Program-made: the position numbers and the translations under genes
The notes under the pieces: generated by a model
Seen by the model: only the letters and a program-made list of their open reading frames with translations
What the model was told of the DNA's origin: nothing
The model's database searches: none
NCBI RefSeq assembly: GCF_963576545.1
Contig: NW_026870594.1
Coordinates: 186,001 to 250,000 of the forward strand
DNA: 64,000 nt
Source of the DNA: Limanda limanda
Taxonomy: Eukaryota > Chordata > Actinopteri > Pleuronectiformes > Pleuronectidae
Reading direction: 5' to 3'
Part shown: positions 11,410 to 25,300 of the stretch, in pieces
How the letters are laid out: every line of letters begins with the position of its first letter
Position numbering within the stretch: position 1 is the stretch's first letter

Positions 11410-14400
11410 AGGAGAAAGAGATATTCTTGAATAACTTTTTTTGTGAAGGTCGGAGAGACTTGGAAAGTGGTTGCATCTGGACTAATTTGGGTCCTGCGGA
11501 TCGATTGGTACCATCCCCGAGCTTGTACGACCTTCGGAAGAGGTCGACCGACGAAATTCCCCCAAATCTGAGGAGATATTCTTGAATAACTTTTTTTGTG
11601 AAGGTCGGAGAGACTTGCAAGTAGGCTCTACCCCCACTAAATGGGGTTGCGCGCATCGATCGGTACCATCCTTGAGCTTCTCCGACTTTCGGAAGGGTTA
11701 GGGTTAGGGTTAGGGATGAAAGCACATAGGAGAAAGAGATATTCTTGAATAACTTTTTTTGTGAAGGTCGGAGAGACTTGCAAGTAGGCTCTACCCCCAC
11801 TAAATGGGGTAGCGCGCATCGATCGGTACCATCCTTGAGCTTCTCCGACTTTCGGAAGGGTTAGGGTTAGGGTTAGGGATGAAAGCACATAGGAGAAAGA
11901 GATATTCTTGAATAACTTTTTTTGTGAAGGTCGGAGAGACTTGGAAAGTGGTTGCATCTGGACTAATTTGGGTCCTGCGGATCGATTGGTACCATCCCCG
12001 AGCTTGTACGACCTTCGGAAGAGGTCGACCGACGAAATTCCCCCAAATCTGAGGAGATATTCTTGAATAACTTTTTTTGTGAAGGTCGGAGAGACTTGCA
12101 AGTAGGCTCTACTCCCACTAAATGGGGTAGCGCGCATCGATCGGTACCATCCTTGAGCTTCTCCGACTTTCGGAAGGGTTAGGGTTAGGGTTAGGGATGA
12201 AAGCACATAGGAGAAAGAGATATTCATGAATAACTTTTTTTGTGAAGGTTGGAGAGACTTGGAAAGTGGTTGCATCTGGACTAATTTGGGTCCTGCGGAT
12301 CGATTGGTACCATCCCCGAGCTTGTACGACCTTCAAAAGAGGTCGACCGACGAAATTCCCCCAAATCTGAGGAGATATTCTTGAATAACTTTTTTTGTGA
12401 AGGTCGGAGAGACTTGCAAGTAGGCTCTACCCCCACTAAATGGGGTTGCGCGCATCGATCGGTACCATCCTTGAGCTTCTCCGACTTTCGGAAGGGTTAG
12501 GGTTAGGGTTAGGGATGAAAGCACATAGGAGAAAGAGATATTCTTGAATAAATTTTTTTGTGAAGGTCGGAGAGACTTGCAAGTAGGCTCTACCCCCACT
12601 AAATGGGGTAGCGCGCATCGATCGGTACCATCCTTGAGCTTCTCCGACTTTCGGAAGGGTTAGGGTTAGGGTTAGGGATGAAAGCACATAGGAGAAAGAG
12701 ATATTCTTGAATAACTTTTTTTGTGAAGGTCGGAGAGACTTGCAAGTAGGCTCTACCCCCACTAAATGGGGTAGCGCGCATCGATCAGTACCATCCTTGA
12801 GCTTCTCCGACTTTCGGAAGGGTTAGGGTTAGGGTTAGGGATGAAAGCACATAGGAGAAAGAGATATTCTTGAATAACTTTTTTTGTGAAGGTCGGAGAG
12901 ACTTGCAAGTAGGCTCTACCCCCACTAAATGGGGTAGCGCGCATCGATCGGTACCATCCTTGAGCTTCTCCGACTTTCGGAAGGGTTAGGGTTAGGGTTA
13001 GGGATGAAAGCACATAGGAGAAAGAGATATTCTTGAATAACTTTTTTTGTGAAGGTCGGAGAGACTTGGAAAGTGGTTGCATCTGGACTAATTTGGGTCC
13101 TGCGGATCGATTGGTACCATCCCCGAGCTTGTACGACCTTCGGAAGAGGTCGACCGACGAAATTCCCCCAAATCTGAGGAGATATTCTTGAATAACTTTT
13201 TTTGTGAAGGTCGGAGAGACTTGCAAGTAGGCTCTACCCCCACTAAATGGGGTAGCGCACATCGATCGGTACCATCCTTGAGCTTCTCCGACTTTCGGAA
13301 GGGTTAGGGTTAGGGTTAGGGATGAAAGCACATAGGAGAAAGAGATATTCTTGAATAACTTTTTTTGTGAAGGTCGGAGAGACTTGCAAGTAGGCTCTAC
13401 CCCCACTAAATGGGGTAGCGCACATCGATCGGTACCATCCTTGAGCTTCTCCGACTTTTGGAAGGGTTAGGGTTAGGGTTAGGGATGAAAGCACATAGGA
13501 GAAAGAGATATTCTTGAATAACTTTTTTTGTGAAGGTCGGAGAGACTTGCAAGTAGGCTCTACCCCCACTAAATGGGGTAGCGCGCATCGATCGGTACCA
13601 TCCTTGAGCTTCTCCGACTTTCGGAAGGGTTAGGGTTAGGGTTAGGGATGAAAGCACATAGGAGAAAGAGATATTCTTGAATAACTTTTTTTGTGAAGGT
13701 CGGAGAGACTTGCAAGTAGGCTCTACCCCCACTAAATGGGGTAGCGCACATCGATCGGTACCATCCTTGAGCTTCTCCGACTTTCGGAAGGGTTAGGGTT
13801 AGGGTTAGGGATGAAAGCACATAGGAGAAAGAGATATTCTTGAATAACTTTTTTTGTGAAGGTCGGAGAGACTTGCAAGTAGGCTCTACCCCCACTAAAT
13901 GGGGTAGCGCGCATCGATCGGTACCATCCTTGAGCTTCTCCGACTTTCGGAAGGGTTAGGGTTAGGGTTAGGGATGAAAGCACATAGGAGAAAGAGATAT
14001 TCTTGAATAACTTTTTTTGTGAAGGTCGGAGAGACTTGAAAAGTGGTTGCATCTGGACTAATTTGGGTCCTGCGGATCGATTGGTACCATCCCCGAGCTT
14101 GTACGACCTTCGGAAGAGGTCGACCGACGAAATTCCCCCAAATCTGAGGAGATATTCTTGAATAACTTTTTTTGTGAAGGTCGGAGAGACTTGCAAGTAG
14201 GCTCTACCCCCACTAAATGGGGTAGCGCACATCGATCGGTACCATCCTTGAGCTTCTCCGACTTTCGGAAGGGTTAGGGTTAGGGTTAGGGATGAAAGCA
14301 CATAGGAGAAAGAGATATTCTTGAATAACTTTTTTTGTGAAGGTCGGAGAGACTTGCAAGTAGGCTCTACCCCCACTAAATGGGGTAGCGCGCATCGATC

Positions 14401-15267
14401 GGTACCATCCTTGAGCTTCTCCGACTTTTGGAAGGGTTAGGGTTAGGGTTAGGGATGAAAGCACATAGGAGAAAGAGATATTCTTGAATAACTTTTTTTG
14501 TGAAGGTCGGAGAGACTTGCAAGTAGGCTCTACCCCCACTAAATGGGGTAGCGCGCATCGATCAGTACCATCCTTGAGCTTCTCCGACTTTCAGAAGGGT
14601 TAGGGTTAGGGATGAAAGCACATAGGAGAAAGAGATATTCTTGAATAACTTTTTTTGTGAAGGTCGGAGAGACTTGCAAGTAGGCTCTACCCCCACTAAA
14701 TGGGGTAGCGCGCATCGATCGGTACCATCCTTGAGCTTCTCCGACTTTCGGAAGGGTTAGGGTTAGGGTTAGGGATGAAAGCACATAGGAGAAAGAGATA
14801 TTCTTGAATAACTTTTTTTGTGAAGGTCGGAGAGACTTGCAAGTAGGCTCTACCCCCACTAAATGGGGTAGCGCACATCGATCGGTACCATCCTTGAGCA
14901 TCTCCGACTTTCGGAAGGGTTAGGGTTAGGGTTAGGGATGAAAGCACATAGGAGAAAGAGATATTCTTGAATAACTTTTTTTGTGAAGGTCGGAGAGACT
15001 TGGAAAGTGGTTGCATCTGGACTAATTTGGGTCCTGCGGATCGATTGGTACCATCCCCGAGCTTGTACGACCTTCGGAAGAGGTCGACCGACGAAATTCC
15101 CCCAAATCTGAGGAGATATTCTTGAATAACTTTTTTTGTGAAGGTCGGAGAGACTTGCAAGTAGGCTCTACCCCCACTAAATGGGGTAGCGCACATCGAT
15201 CGGTACCATCCTTGAGCTTCTCCGACTTTCGGAAGGGTTAGGGTTAGGGTTAGGGATGAAAGCACAT
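11410..15267 (+). repeat. 3,858-bp higher-order repeat, copy 2
   Basis: B units start at 11410, 11891, 12209, 13016, 13986 and 14950, each 3,858 bp from its partner in copy 1. The short A unit with TTTCAGAAG recurs near 14,594. Copy 2 differs in a few point changes: no GTAAGACC in the first B, CTTCAAAAG in the B at 12209, and AAATTTTT near 12,551. The duplication is recent relative to most point variants, which are shared. Confidence 0.93.
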
Positions 15268-17835
15268 AGGAGAAAGAGATATTCTTGAATAACTTTTTTT
15301 GTGAAGGTCGGAGAGACTTGCAAGTAGGCTCTACCCCCACTAAATGGGGTAGCGCGCATCGATCAGTACCATCCTTGAGCTTCTCCGACTTTCGGAAGGG
15401 TTAGGGTTAGGGTTAGGGATGAAAGCACATAGGAGAAAGAGATATTCTTGAATAACTTTTTTTGTGAAGGTCGGAGAGACTTGGAAAGTGGTTGCATCTG
15501 GACTAATTTGGGTCCTGCGGATCGATTGGTACCATCCCCGAGCTTGTACGACCTTCGGAAGAGGTCGACCGACGAAATTCCCCCAAATCTGAGGAGATAT
15601 TCTTGAATAACTTTTTTTGTGAAGGTCGGAGAGACTTGCAAGTAGGCTCTACCCCCACTAAATGGGGTTGCGCGCATCGATCGGTACCATCCTTGAGCTT
15701 CTCCGACTTTCGGAAGGGTTAGGGTTAGGGTTAGGGATGAAAGCACATAGGAGAAAGAGATATTCTTGAATAACTTTTTTTGTGAAGGTCGGAGAGACTT
15801 GCAAGTAGGCTCTACCCCCACTAAATGGGGTAGCGCGCATCGATCGGTACCATCCTTGAGCTTCTCCGACTTTCGGAAGGGTTAGGGTTAGGGTTAGGGA
15901 TGAAAGCACATAGGAGAAAGAGATATTCTTGAATAACTTTTTTTGTGAAGGTCGGAGAGACTTGAAAAGTGGTTGCATCTGGACTAATTTGGGTCCTGCG
16001 GATCGATTGGTACCATCCCCGAGCTTGTACGACCTTCGGAAGAGGTCGACCGACGAAATTCCCCCAAATCTGAGGAGATATTCTTGAATAACTTTTTTTG
16101 TGAAGGTCGGAGAGACTTGCAAGTAGGCTCTACCCCCACTAAATGGGGTAGCGCGCATCGATCGGTACCATCCTTGAGCTTCTCCGACTTTCGGAAGGGT
16201 TAGGGTTAGGGTTAGGGATGAAAGCACATAGGAGAAAGAGATATTCTTGAATAACTTTTTTTGTGAAGGTCGGAGAGACTTGGAAAGTGGTTGCATCTGG
16301 ACTAATTTGGGTCCTGCGGATCGATTGGTACCATCCCCGAGCTTGTACGACCTTCGGAAGAGGTCGACCGACGAAATTCCCCCAAATCTGAGGAGATATT
16401 CTTGAATAACTTTTTTTGTGAAGGTCGGAGAGACTTGCAAGTAGGCTCTACCCCCACTAAATGGGGTAGCGCGCATCGATCGGTACCATCCTTGAGCTTC
16501 TCCGACTTTCGGAAGGGTTAGGGTTAGGGTTAGGGATGAAAGCACATAGGAGAAAGAGATATTCTTGAATAACTTTTTTTGTGAAGGTCGGAGAGACTTG
16601 CAAGTAGGCTCTACCCCCACTAAATGGGGTAGCGCGCATCGATCGGTACCATCCTTGAGCTTCTCCGACTTTCGGAAGGGTTAGGGTTAGGGTTAGGGAT
16701 GAAAGCACATAGGAGAAAGAGATATTCTTGAATAACTTTTTTTGTGAAGGTCGGAGAGACTTGCAAGTAGGCTCTGCCCCCACTAAATGGGGTAGCGCGC
16801 ATCGATCGGTACCATCCTTGAGCTTCTCCGACTTTCGGAAGGGTTAGGGTTAGGGTTAGGGATGAAAGCACATAGGAGAAAGAGATATTCTTGAATAACT
16901 TTTTTTGTGAAGGTCGGAGAGACTTGGAAAGTGGTTGCATCTGGACTAATTTGGGTCCTGCGGATCGATTCGTACCATCCCCGAGCTTGTACGACCTTCG
17001 GAAGAGGTCGACCGACGAAATTCCCCCAAATCTGAGGAGATATTCTTGAATAACTTTTTTTGTGAAGGTCGGAGAGACTTGCAAGTAGGCTCTACCCCCA
17101 CTAAATGGGGTAGCGCGCATCGATCGGTACCATCCTTGAGCTTCTCCGACTTTCGGAAGGGTTAGGGTTAGGGTTAGGGATGAAAGCACATAGGAGAAAG
17201 AGATATTCTTGAATAACTTTTTTTGTGAAGGTCGGAGAGACTTGCAAGTAGGCTCTACCCCCACTAAATGGGGTAGCGCGCATCGATCGGTACCATCCTT
17301 GAGCTTCTCCGACTTTCGGAAGGGTTAGGGTTAGGGTTAGGGATGAAAGCACATAGGAGAAAGAGATATTCTTGAATAACTTTTTTTGTGAAGGTCGGAG
17401 AGACTTGGAAAGTGGTTGCATCTGGACTAATTTGGGTCCTGCGGATCGATTGGTACCATCCCCGAGCTTGTACGACCTTCGGAAGAGGTCGACCGACGAA
17501 ATTCCCCCAAATCTGAGGAGATATTCTTGAATAACTTTTTTTGTGAAGGTCGGAGAGACTTGCAAGTAGGCTCTACCCCCACTAAATGGGGTAGCGCACA
17601 TCGATCGGTTCCATCCTTGAGCTTCTCCGACTTTCGGAAGGGTTAGGGTTAGGGTTAGGGATGAAAGCACATAGGAGAAAGAGATATTCTTGAATAACTT
17701 TTTTTGTGAAGGTCGGAGAGACTTGCAAGTAGGCTCTACCCCCACTAAATGGGGTAGCGCGCATCGATCGGTACCATCCTTGAGCTTCTCCGACTTTCGG
17801 AAGGGTTAGGGTTAGGGTTAGGGATGAAAGCACAT
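15268..17835 (+). repeat. A2/A2/A1/A3/A2 block following the 3,858-bp copies
   Basis: B units start at 15431, 15912, 16230, 16874 and 17355. From the B at 14950 the order B A2 B A2 B A B forms a 1,280-bp module that recurs at 18794, 22325 and 27464 and begins again at 62952. The B at 15912 carries the GAAAAG marker and the B at 16874 carries ATTCGTACC. An A near 16,776 has CTGCCCCC. These markers reappear together around 21,000 and 58,400-61,900. Confidence 0.85.
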
Positions 17836-20800
17836 AGGAGAAAGAGATATTCTTGAATAACTTTTTTTGTGAAGGTCGGAGAGACTTGGAAAGTGGTTGC
17901 ATCTGGACTAATTTGGGTCCTGCGGATCGATTGGTACCATCCCCGAGCTTGTACGACCTTCGGAAGAGGTCGACCGACGAAATTCCCCCAAATCTGAGGA
18001 GATATTCTTGAATAACTTTTTTTGTGAAGGTCGGAGAGACTTGCAAGTAGGCTCTACCCCCACTAAATGGGGTAGCGCACATCGATCGGTACCATCCTTG
18101 AGCTTCTCCGACTTTCGGAAGGGTTAGGGTTAGGGTTAGGGATGAAAGCACATAGGAGAAAGAGATATTCTTGAATAACTTTTTTTGTGAAGGTCGGAGA
18201 GACTTGCAAGTAGGCTCTACCCCCACTAAATGGGGTAGCGCGCATCGATCGGTACCATCCTTGAGCTTCTCCGACTTTTGGAAGGGTTAGGGTTAGGGTT
18301 AGGGATGAAAGCACATAGGAGAAAGAGATATTCTTGAATAACTTTTTTTGTGAAGGTCGGAGAGACTTGCAAGTAGGCTCTACCCCCACTAAATGGGGTA
18401 GCGCGCATCGATCAGTACCATCCTTGAGCTTCTCCGACTTTCAGAAGGGTTAGGGTTAGGGATGAAAGCACATAGGAGAAAGAGATATTCTTGAATAACT
18501 TTTTTTGTGAAGGTCGGAGAGACTTGCAAGTAGGCTCTACCCCCACTAAATGGGGTAGCGCGCATCGATCGGTACCATCCTTGAGCTTCTCCGACTTTCG
18601 GAAGGGTTAGGGTTAGGGATGAAAGCACATAGGAGAAAGAGATATTCTTGAATAACTTTTTTTGTGAAGGTCGGAGAGACTTGCAAGTAGGCTCTACCCC
18701 CACTAAATGGGGTAGCGCACATCGATCGGTACCATCCTTGAGCTTCTCCGACTTTCGGAAGGGTTAGGGTTAGGGTTAGGGATGAAAGCACATAGGAGAA
18801 AGAGATATTCTTGAATAACTTTTTTTGTGAAGGTCGGAGAGACTTGGAAAGTGGTTGCATCTGGACTAATTTGGGTCCTGCGGATCGATTGGTACCATCC
18901 CCGAGCTTGTACGACCTTCGGAAGAGGTCGACCGACGAAATTCCCCCAAATCTGAGGAGATATTCTTGAATAACTTTTTTTGTGAAGGTCGGAGAGACTT
19001 GCAAGTAGGCTCTACCCCCACTAAATGGGGTAGCGCACATCGATCGGTACCATCCTTGAGCTTCTCCGACTTTCGGAAGGGTTAGGGTTAGGGTTAGGGA
19101 TGAAAGCACATAGGAGAAAGAGATATTCTTGAATAACTTTTTTTGTGAAGGTCGGAGAGACTTGCAAGTAGGCTCTACCCCCACTAAATGGGGTAGCACG
19201 CATCGATCGGTACCATCCTTGAGCTTCTCCGACTTTCGGAAGGGTTAGGGTTAGGGTTAGGGATGAAAGCACATAGGAGAAAGAGATATTCTTGAATAAC
19301 TTTTTTTGTGAAGGTCGGAGAGACTTGGAAAGTGGTTGCATCTTGACTAATTTGGGTCCTGCGGATCGATTGGTACCATCCCCGAGCTTGTACGACCTTC
19401 GGAAGAGGTCGACCGACGAAATTCCCCCAAATCTGAGGAGATATTCTTGAATAACTTTTTTTGTGAAGGTCGGAGAGACTTGCAAGTAGGCTCTACCCCC
19501 ACTAAATGGGGTTGCGCGCATCGATCGGTACCATCCTTGAGCTTCTCCGACTTTCGGAAGGGTTAGGGTTAGGGTTAGGGATGAAAGCACATAGGAGAAA
19601 GAGATATTCTTGAATAACTTTTTTTGTGAAGGTCGGAGAGACTTGCAAGTAGGCTCTACCCCCACTAAATGGGGTAGCGCGCATCGATCGGTACCATCCT
19701 TGAGCTTCTCCGACTTTCGGAAGGGTTAGGGTTAGGGTTAGGGATGAAAGCACATAGGAGAAAGAGATATTCTTGAATAACTTTTTTTGTGAAGGTCGGA
19801 GAGACTTGAAAAGTGGTTGCATCTGGACTAATTTGGGTCCTGCGGATCGATTGGTACCATCCCCGAGCTTGTACGACCTTCGGAAGAGGTCGACCGACGA
19901 AATTCCCCCAAATCTGAGGAGATATTCTTGAATAACTTTTTTTGTGAAGGTCGGAGAGACTTGCAAGTAGGCTCTACCCCCACTAAATGGGGTAGCGCGC
20001 ATCGATCGGTACCATCCTTGAGCTTCTCCGACTTTCGGAAGGGTTAGGGTTAGGGTTAGGGATGAAAGCACATAGGAGAAAGAGATATTCTTGAATAACT
20101 TTTTTTGTGAAGGTCGGAGAGACTTGAAAAGTGGTTGCATCTGGACTAATTTGGGTCCTGCGGATCGATTGGTACCATCCCCGAGCTTGTACGACCTTCG
20201 GAAGAGGTCGACCGACGAAATTCCCCCAAATCTGAGGAGATATTCTTGAATAACTTTTTTTGTGAAGGTCGGAGAGACTTGCAAGTAGGCTCTACCCCCA
20301 CTAAATGGGGTTGCGCGCATCGATCGGTACCATCCTTGAGCTTCTCCGACTTTCGGAAGGGTTAGGGTTAGGGTTAGGGATGAAAGCACATAGGAGAAAG
20401 AGATATTCTTGAATAACTTTTTTTGTGAAGGTCGGAGAGACTTGCAAGTAGGCTCTACCCCCACTAAATGGGGTTGCGCGCATCGATCGGTACCATCCTT
20501 GAGCTTCTCCGACTTTCGGAAGGGTTAGGGTTAGGGATGAAAGCACATAGGAGAAAGAGATATTCTTGAATAACTTTTTTTGTGAAGGTCGGAGAGACTT
20601 TCAAGTAGGCTCTACCCCCACTAAATGGGGTAGCGCGCATCGATCGGTACCATCCTTGAGCTTCTCCGACTTTCGGAAGGGTTAGGGTTAGGGTTAGGGA
20701 TGAAAGCACATAGGAGAAAGAGATATTCTTGAATAACTTTTTTTGTGAAGGTCGGAGAGACTTGCAAGTAGGCTCTACCCCCACTAAATGGGGTAGCGCG

Positions 20801-21037
20801 CATCGATCGGTACCATCCTTGAGCTTCTCCGACTTTCGGAAGGGTTAGGGTTAGGGTTAGGGATGAAAGCACATAGGAGAAAGAGATATTCTTGAATAAC
20901 TTTTTTTGTGAAGGTCGGAGAGACTTGCAAGTAGGCTCTGCCCCCACTAAATGGGGTAGCGCGCATCGATCGGTACCATCCTTGAGCTTCTCCGACTTTC
21001 GGAAGGGTTAGGGTTAGGGTTAGGGATGAAAGCACAT
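17836..21037 (+). repeat. Diverged further copy of the 13,986-16,873 segment
   Basis: B units start at 17836, 18794, 19275, 19756 and 20074. From 14950 to 16230 each B has a partner 3,844 bp to the right. The offset is 3,850 bp before this because of an extra short A. Two short A units lie near 18,447 and 18,605, the only interval with two. TTTTGGAAG (near 18,277) and TTTCAGAAG are inherited from the 3,858-bp family. The run before 21038 has five A units, one of them short (near 20,521) and one with the TTGCG state in a second position after B. Confidence 0.85.
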
Positions 21038-22324
21038 AGGAGAAAGAGATATTCTTGAATAACTTTTTTTGTGAAGGTCGGAGAGACTTGGAAAGTGGTT
21101 GCATCTGGACTAATTTGGGTCCTGCGGATCGATTCGTACCATCCCCGAGCTTGTACGACCTTCGGAAGAGGTCGACCGACGAAATTCCCCCAAATCTGAG
21201 GAGATATTCTTGAATAACTTTTTTTGTGAAGGTCGGAGAGACTTGCAAGTAGGCTCTACCCCCACTAAATGGGGTAGCGCGCATCGATCGGTACCATCCT
21301 TGAGCTTCTCCGACTTTCGGAAGGGTTAGGGTTAGGGTTAGGGATGAAAGCACATAGGAGAAAGAGATATTCTTGAATAACTTTTTTTGTGAAGGTCGGA
21401 GAGACTTGGAAAGTGGTTGCATCTGGACTAATTTGGGTCCTGCGGATCGATTGGTACCATCCCCGAGCTTGTACGACCTTCGGAAGAGGTCGACCGACGA
21501 AATTCCCCCAAATCTGAGGAGATATTCTTGAATAACTTTTTTTGTGAAGGTCGGAGAGACTTGCAAGTAGGCTCTACCCCCACTAAATGGAGTTGCGCGC
21601 ATCGATCGGTACCATCCTTGAGCTTCTCCGACTTTCGGAAGGGTTAGGGTTAGGGTTAGGGATGAAAGCACATAGGAGAAAGAGATATTCTTGAATAACT
21701 TTTTTTGTGAAGGTCGGAGAGACTTGCAAGTAGGCTCTACCCCCACTAAATGGGGTTGCGCGCATCGATCGGTACCATCCTTGAGCTTCTCCGACTTTCG
21801 GAAGGGTTAGGGTTAGGGTTAGGGATGAAAGCACATAGGAGAAAGAGATATTCTTGAATAACTTTTTTGTGAAGGTCGGAGAGACTTGCAAGTAGGCTCT
21901 ACCCCCACTAAATGGGGTAGCGCGCATCGATCGGTACCATCCTTGAGCTTCTCCGACTTTCGGAAGGGTTAGGGTTAGGGTTAGGGATGAAAGCACATAG
22001 GAGAAAGAGATATTCTTGAATAACTTTTTTTGTGAAGGTCGGAGAGACTTGCAAGTAGGCTCTACCCCCACTAAATGGGGTAGCGCACATCGATCGGTAC
22101 CATCCTTGAGCTTCTCCGACTTTCGGAAGGGTTAGGGTTAGGGTTAGGGATGAAAGCACATAGGAGAAAGAGATATTCTTGAATAACTTTTTTTGTGAAG
22201 GTCGGAGAGACTTGCAAGTAGGCTCTACCCCCACTAAATGGGGTAGCGCGCATCGATCGGTACCATCCTTGAGCTTCTCCGACTTTCGGAAGGGTTAGGG
22301 TTAGGGTTAGGGATGAAAGCACAT
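21038..22324 (+). repeat. Linker with ATTCGTACC-marked B and a 162-bp A unit
   Basis: B units start at 21038 and 21356, separated by one A and followed by five A units. The A after the second B has GGAGTTGCG, a marker seen again only after the B units at 25042, 30181, 34705, 38400, 41310 and 44546. One A has T6 instead of T7 near 21,862, which makes the 969-bp spacing to the next B. The GCGCAC variant near 22,086 has partners near 27,225 and 62,713. Confidence 0.85.
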
Positions 22325-25300
22325 AGGAGAAAGAGATATTCTTGAATAACTTTTTTTGTGAAGGTCGGAGAGACTTGGAAAGTGGTTGCATCTGGACTAA
22401 TTTGGGTCCTGCGGATCGATTGGTACCATCCCCGAGCTTGTACGACCTTCGGAAGAGGTCGACCGACGAAATTCCCCCAAATCTGAGGAGATATTCTTGA
22501 ATAACTTTTTTTGTGAAGGTCGGAGAGACTTGCAAGTAGGCTCTACCCCCACTAAATGGGGTTGCGCGCATCGATCGGTACCATCCTTGAGCTTCTCCGA
22601 CTTTCGGAAGGGTTAGGGTTAGGGTTAGGGATGAAAGCACATAGGAGAAAGAGATATTCTTGAATAACTTTTTTTGTGAAGGTCGGAGAGACTTGCAAGT
22701 AGGCTCTACCCCCACTAAATGGGGTAGCGCGCATCGATCGGCACCATCCTTGAGCTTCTCCGACTTTCGGAAGGGTTAGGGTTAGGGTTAGGGATGAAAG
22801 CACATAGGAGAAAGAGATATTCTTGAATAACTTTTTTTGTGAAGGTCGGAGAGACTTGGAAAGTGGTTGCATCTGGACTAATTTGGGTCCTGCGGATCGA
22901 TTGGTACCATCCCCGAGCTTGTACGACCTTCGGAAGAGGTCGACCGACGAAATTCCCCCAAATCTGAGGAGATATTCTTGAATAACTTTTTTTGTGAAGG
23001 TCGGAGAGACTTGCAAGTAGGCTCTACCCCCACTAAATGGGGTTGCGCGCATCGATCGGTACCATCCTTGAGCTTCTCCGACTTTCGGAAGGGTTAGGGT
23101 TAGGGTTAGGGATGAAAGCACATAGGAGAAAGAGATATTCTTGAATAACTTTTTTTGTGAAGGTCGGAGAGACTTGCAAGTAGGCTCTACCCCCACTAAA
23201 TGGGGTAGCGCGCATCAATCGGTACCATCCCTGAGCTTCTCCGACTTTCGGAAGGGTTAGGGTTAGGGTTAGGGATGAAAGCACATAGGAGAAAGAGATA
23301 TTCTTGAATAACTTTTTTTGTGAAGGTCGGAGAGACTTGAAAAGTGGTTGCATCTGGACTAATTTGGGTCCTGCGGATCGATTGGTACCATCCCCGAGCT
23401 TGTACGACCTTCGGAAGAGGTCGACCGACGAAATTCCCCCAAATCTGAGGAGATATTCTTGAATAACTTTTTTTGTGAAGGTCGGAGAGACTTGCAAGTA
23501 GGCTCTACCCCCACTAAATGGGGTAGCGCGCATCGATCGGTACCATCCTTGAGCTTCTCCGACTTTCGGAAGGGTTAGGGTTAGGGTTAGGGATGAAAGC
23601 ACATAGGAGAAAGAGATATTCTTGAATAACTTTTTTTGTGAAGGTCGGAGAGACTTGGAAAGTGGTTGCATCTGGACTAATTTGGGTCCTGCGGATCGAT
23701 TGGTACCATCCCCGAGCTTGTACGACCTTCGGAAGAGGTCGACCGACGAAATTCCCCCAAATCTGAGGAGATATTCTTGAATAACTTTTTTTGTGAAGGT
23801 CGGAGAGACTTGCAAGTAGGCTCTACCCCCACTAAATGGGGTTGCGCGCATCGATCGGTACCATCCTTGAGCTTCTCCGACTTTCGGAAGGGTTAGGGTT
23901 AGGGTTAGGGATGAAAGCACATAGGAGAAAGAGATATTCTTGAATAACTTTTTTTGTGAAGGTCGGAGAGACTTGCAAGTAGGCTCTACCCCCACTAAAT
24001 GGGGTAGCGCGCATCGATCGGTACCATCCTTGAGCTTCTCCGACTTTCGGAAGGGTTAGGGTTAGGGTTAGGGATGAAAGCACATAGGAGAAAGAGATAT
24101 TCTTGAATAACTTTTTTTGTGAAGGTCGGAGAGACTTGGAAAGTGGTTGCATCTGGACTAATTTGGGTCCTGCAGATCGATTGGTACCATCCCCGAGCTT
24201 GTACGACCTTCGGAAGAGGTCGACCGACGAAATTCCCCCAAATCTGAGGAGATATTCTTGAATAACTTTTTTTGTGAAGGTCGGAGAGACTTGCAAGTAG
24301 GCTCTACCCCCACTAAATGGGGTTGCGCGCATCGATCGGTACCATCCTTGAGCTTCTCCGACTTTCGGAAGGGTTAGGGTTAGGGTTAGGGATGAAAGCA
24401 CATAGGAGAAAGAGATATTCTTGAATAACTTTTTTTGTGAAGGTCGGAGAGACTTTCAAGTAGGCTCTACCCCCACTAAATGGGGTAGCGCGCATCGATC
24501 GGTACCATCCTTGAGCTTCTCCGACTTTCGGAAGGGTTAGGGTTAGGGTTAGGGATGAAAGCACATAGGAGAAAGAGATATTCTTGAATAACTTTTTTTG
24601 TGAAGGTCGGAGAGACTTGCAAGTAGGCTCTACCCCCACTAAATGGGGTAGCGCGCATCGATCGGTACCATCCTTGAGCTTCTCCGACTTTCGGAAGGGT
24701 TAGGGTTAGGGTTAGGGATGAAAGCACATAGGAGAAAGAGATATTCTTGAATAACTTTTTTTGTGAAGGTCGGAGAGACTTGGAAAGTGGTTGCATCTGG
24801 ACTAATTTGGGTCCTGCGGATCGATTCGTACCATCCCCGAGCTTGTACGACCTTCGGAAGAGGTCGACCGACGAAATTCCCCCAAATCTGAGGAGATATT
24901 CTTGAATAACTTTTTTTGTGAAGGTCGGAGAGACTTGCAAGTAGGCTCTACCCCCACTAAATGGGGTAGCGCGCATCGATCGGTACCATCCTTGAGCTTC
25001 TCCGACTTTCGGAAGGGTTAGGGTTAGGGATGAAAGCACATAGGAGAAAGAGATATTCTTGAATAACTTTTTTTGTGAAGGTCGGAGAGACTTGGAAAGT
25101 GGTTGCATCTGGACTAATTTGGGTCCTGCGGATCGATTGGTACCATCCCCGAGCTTGTACGACCTTCGGAAGAGGTCGACCGACGAAATTCCCCCAAATC
25201 TGAGGAGATATTCTTGAATAACTTTTTTGTGAAGGTCGGAGAGACTTGCAAGTAGGCTCTACCCCCACTAAATGGAGTTGCGCGCATCGATCGGTACCAT

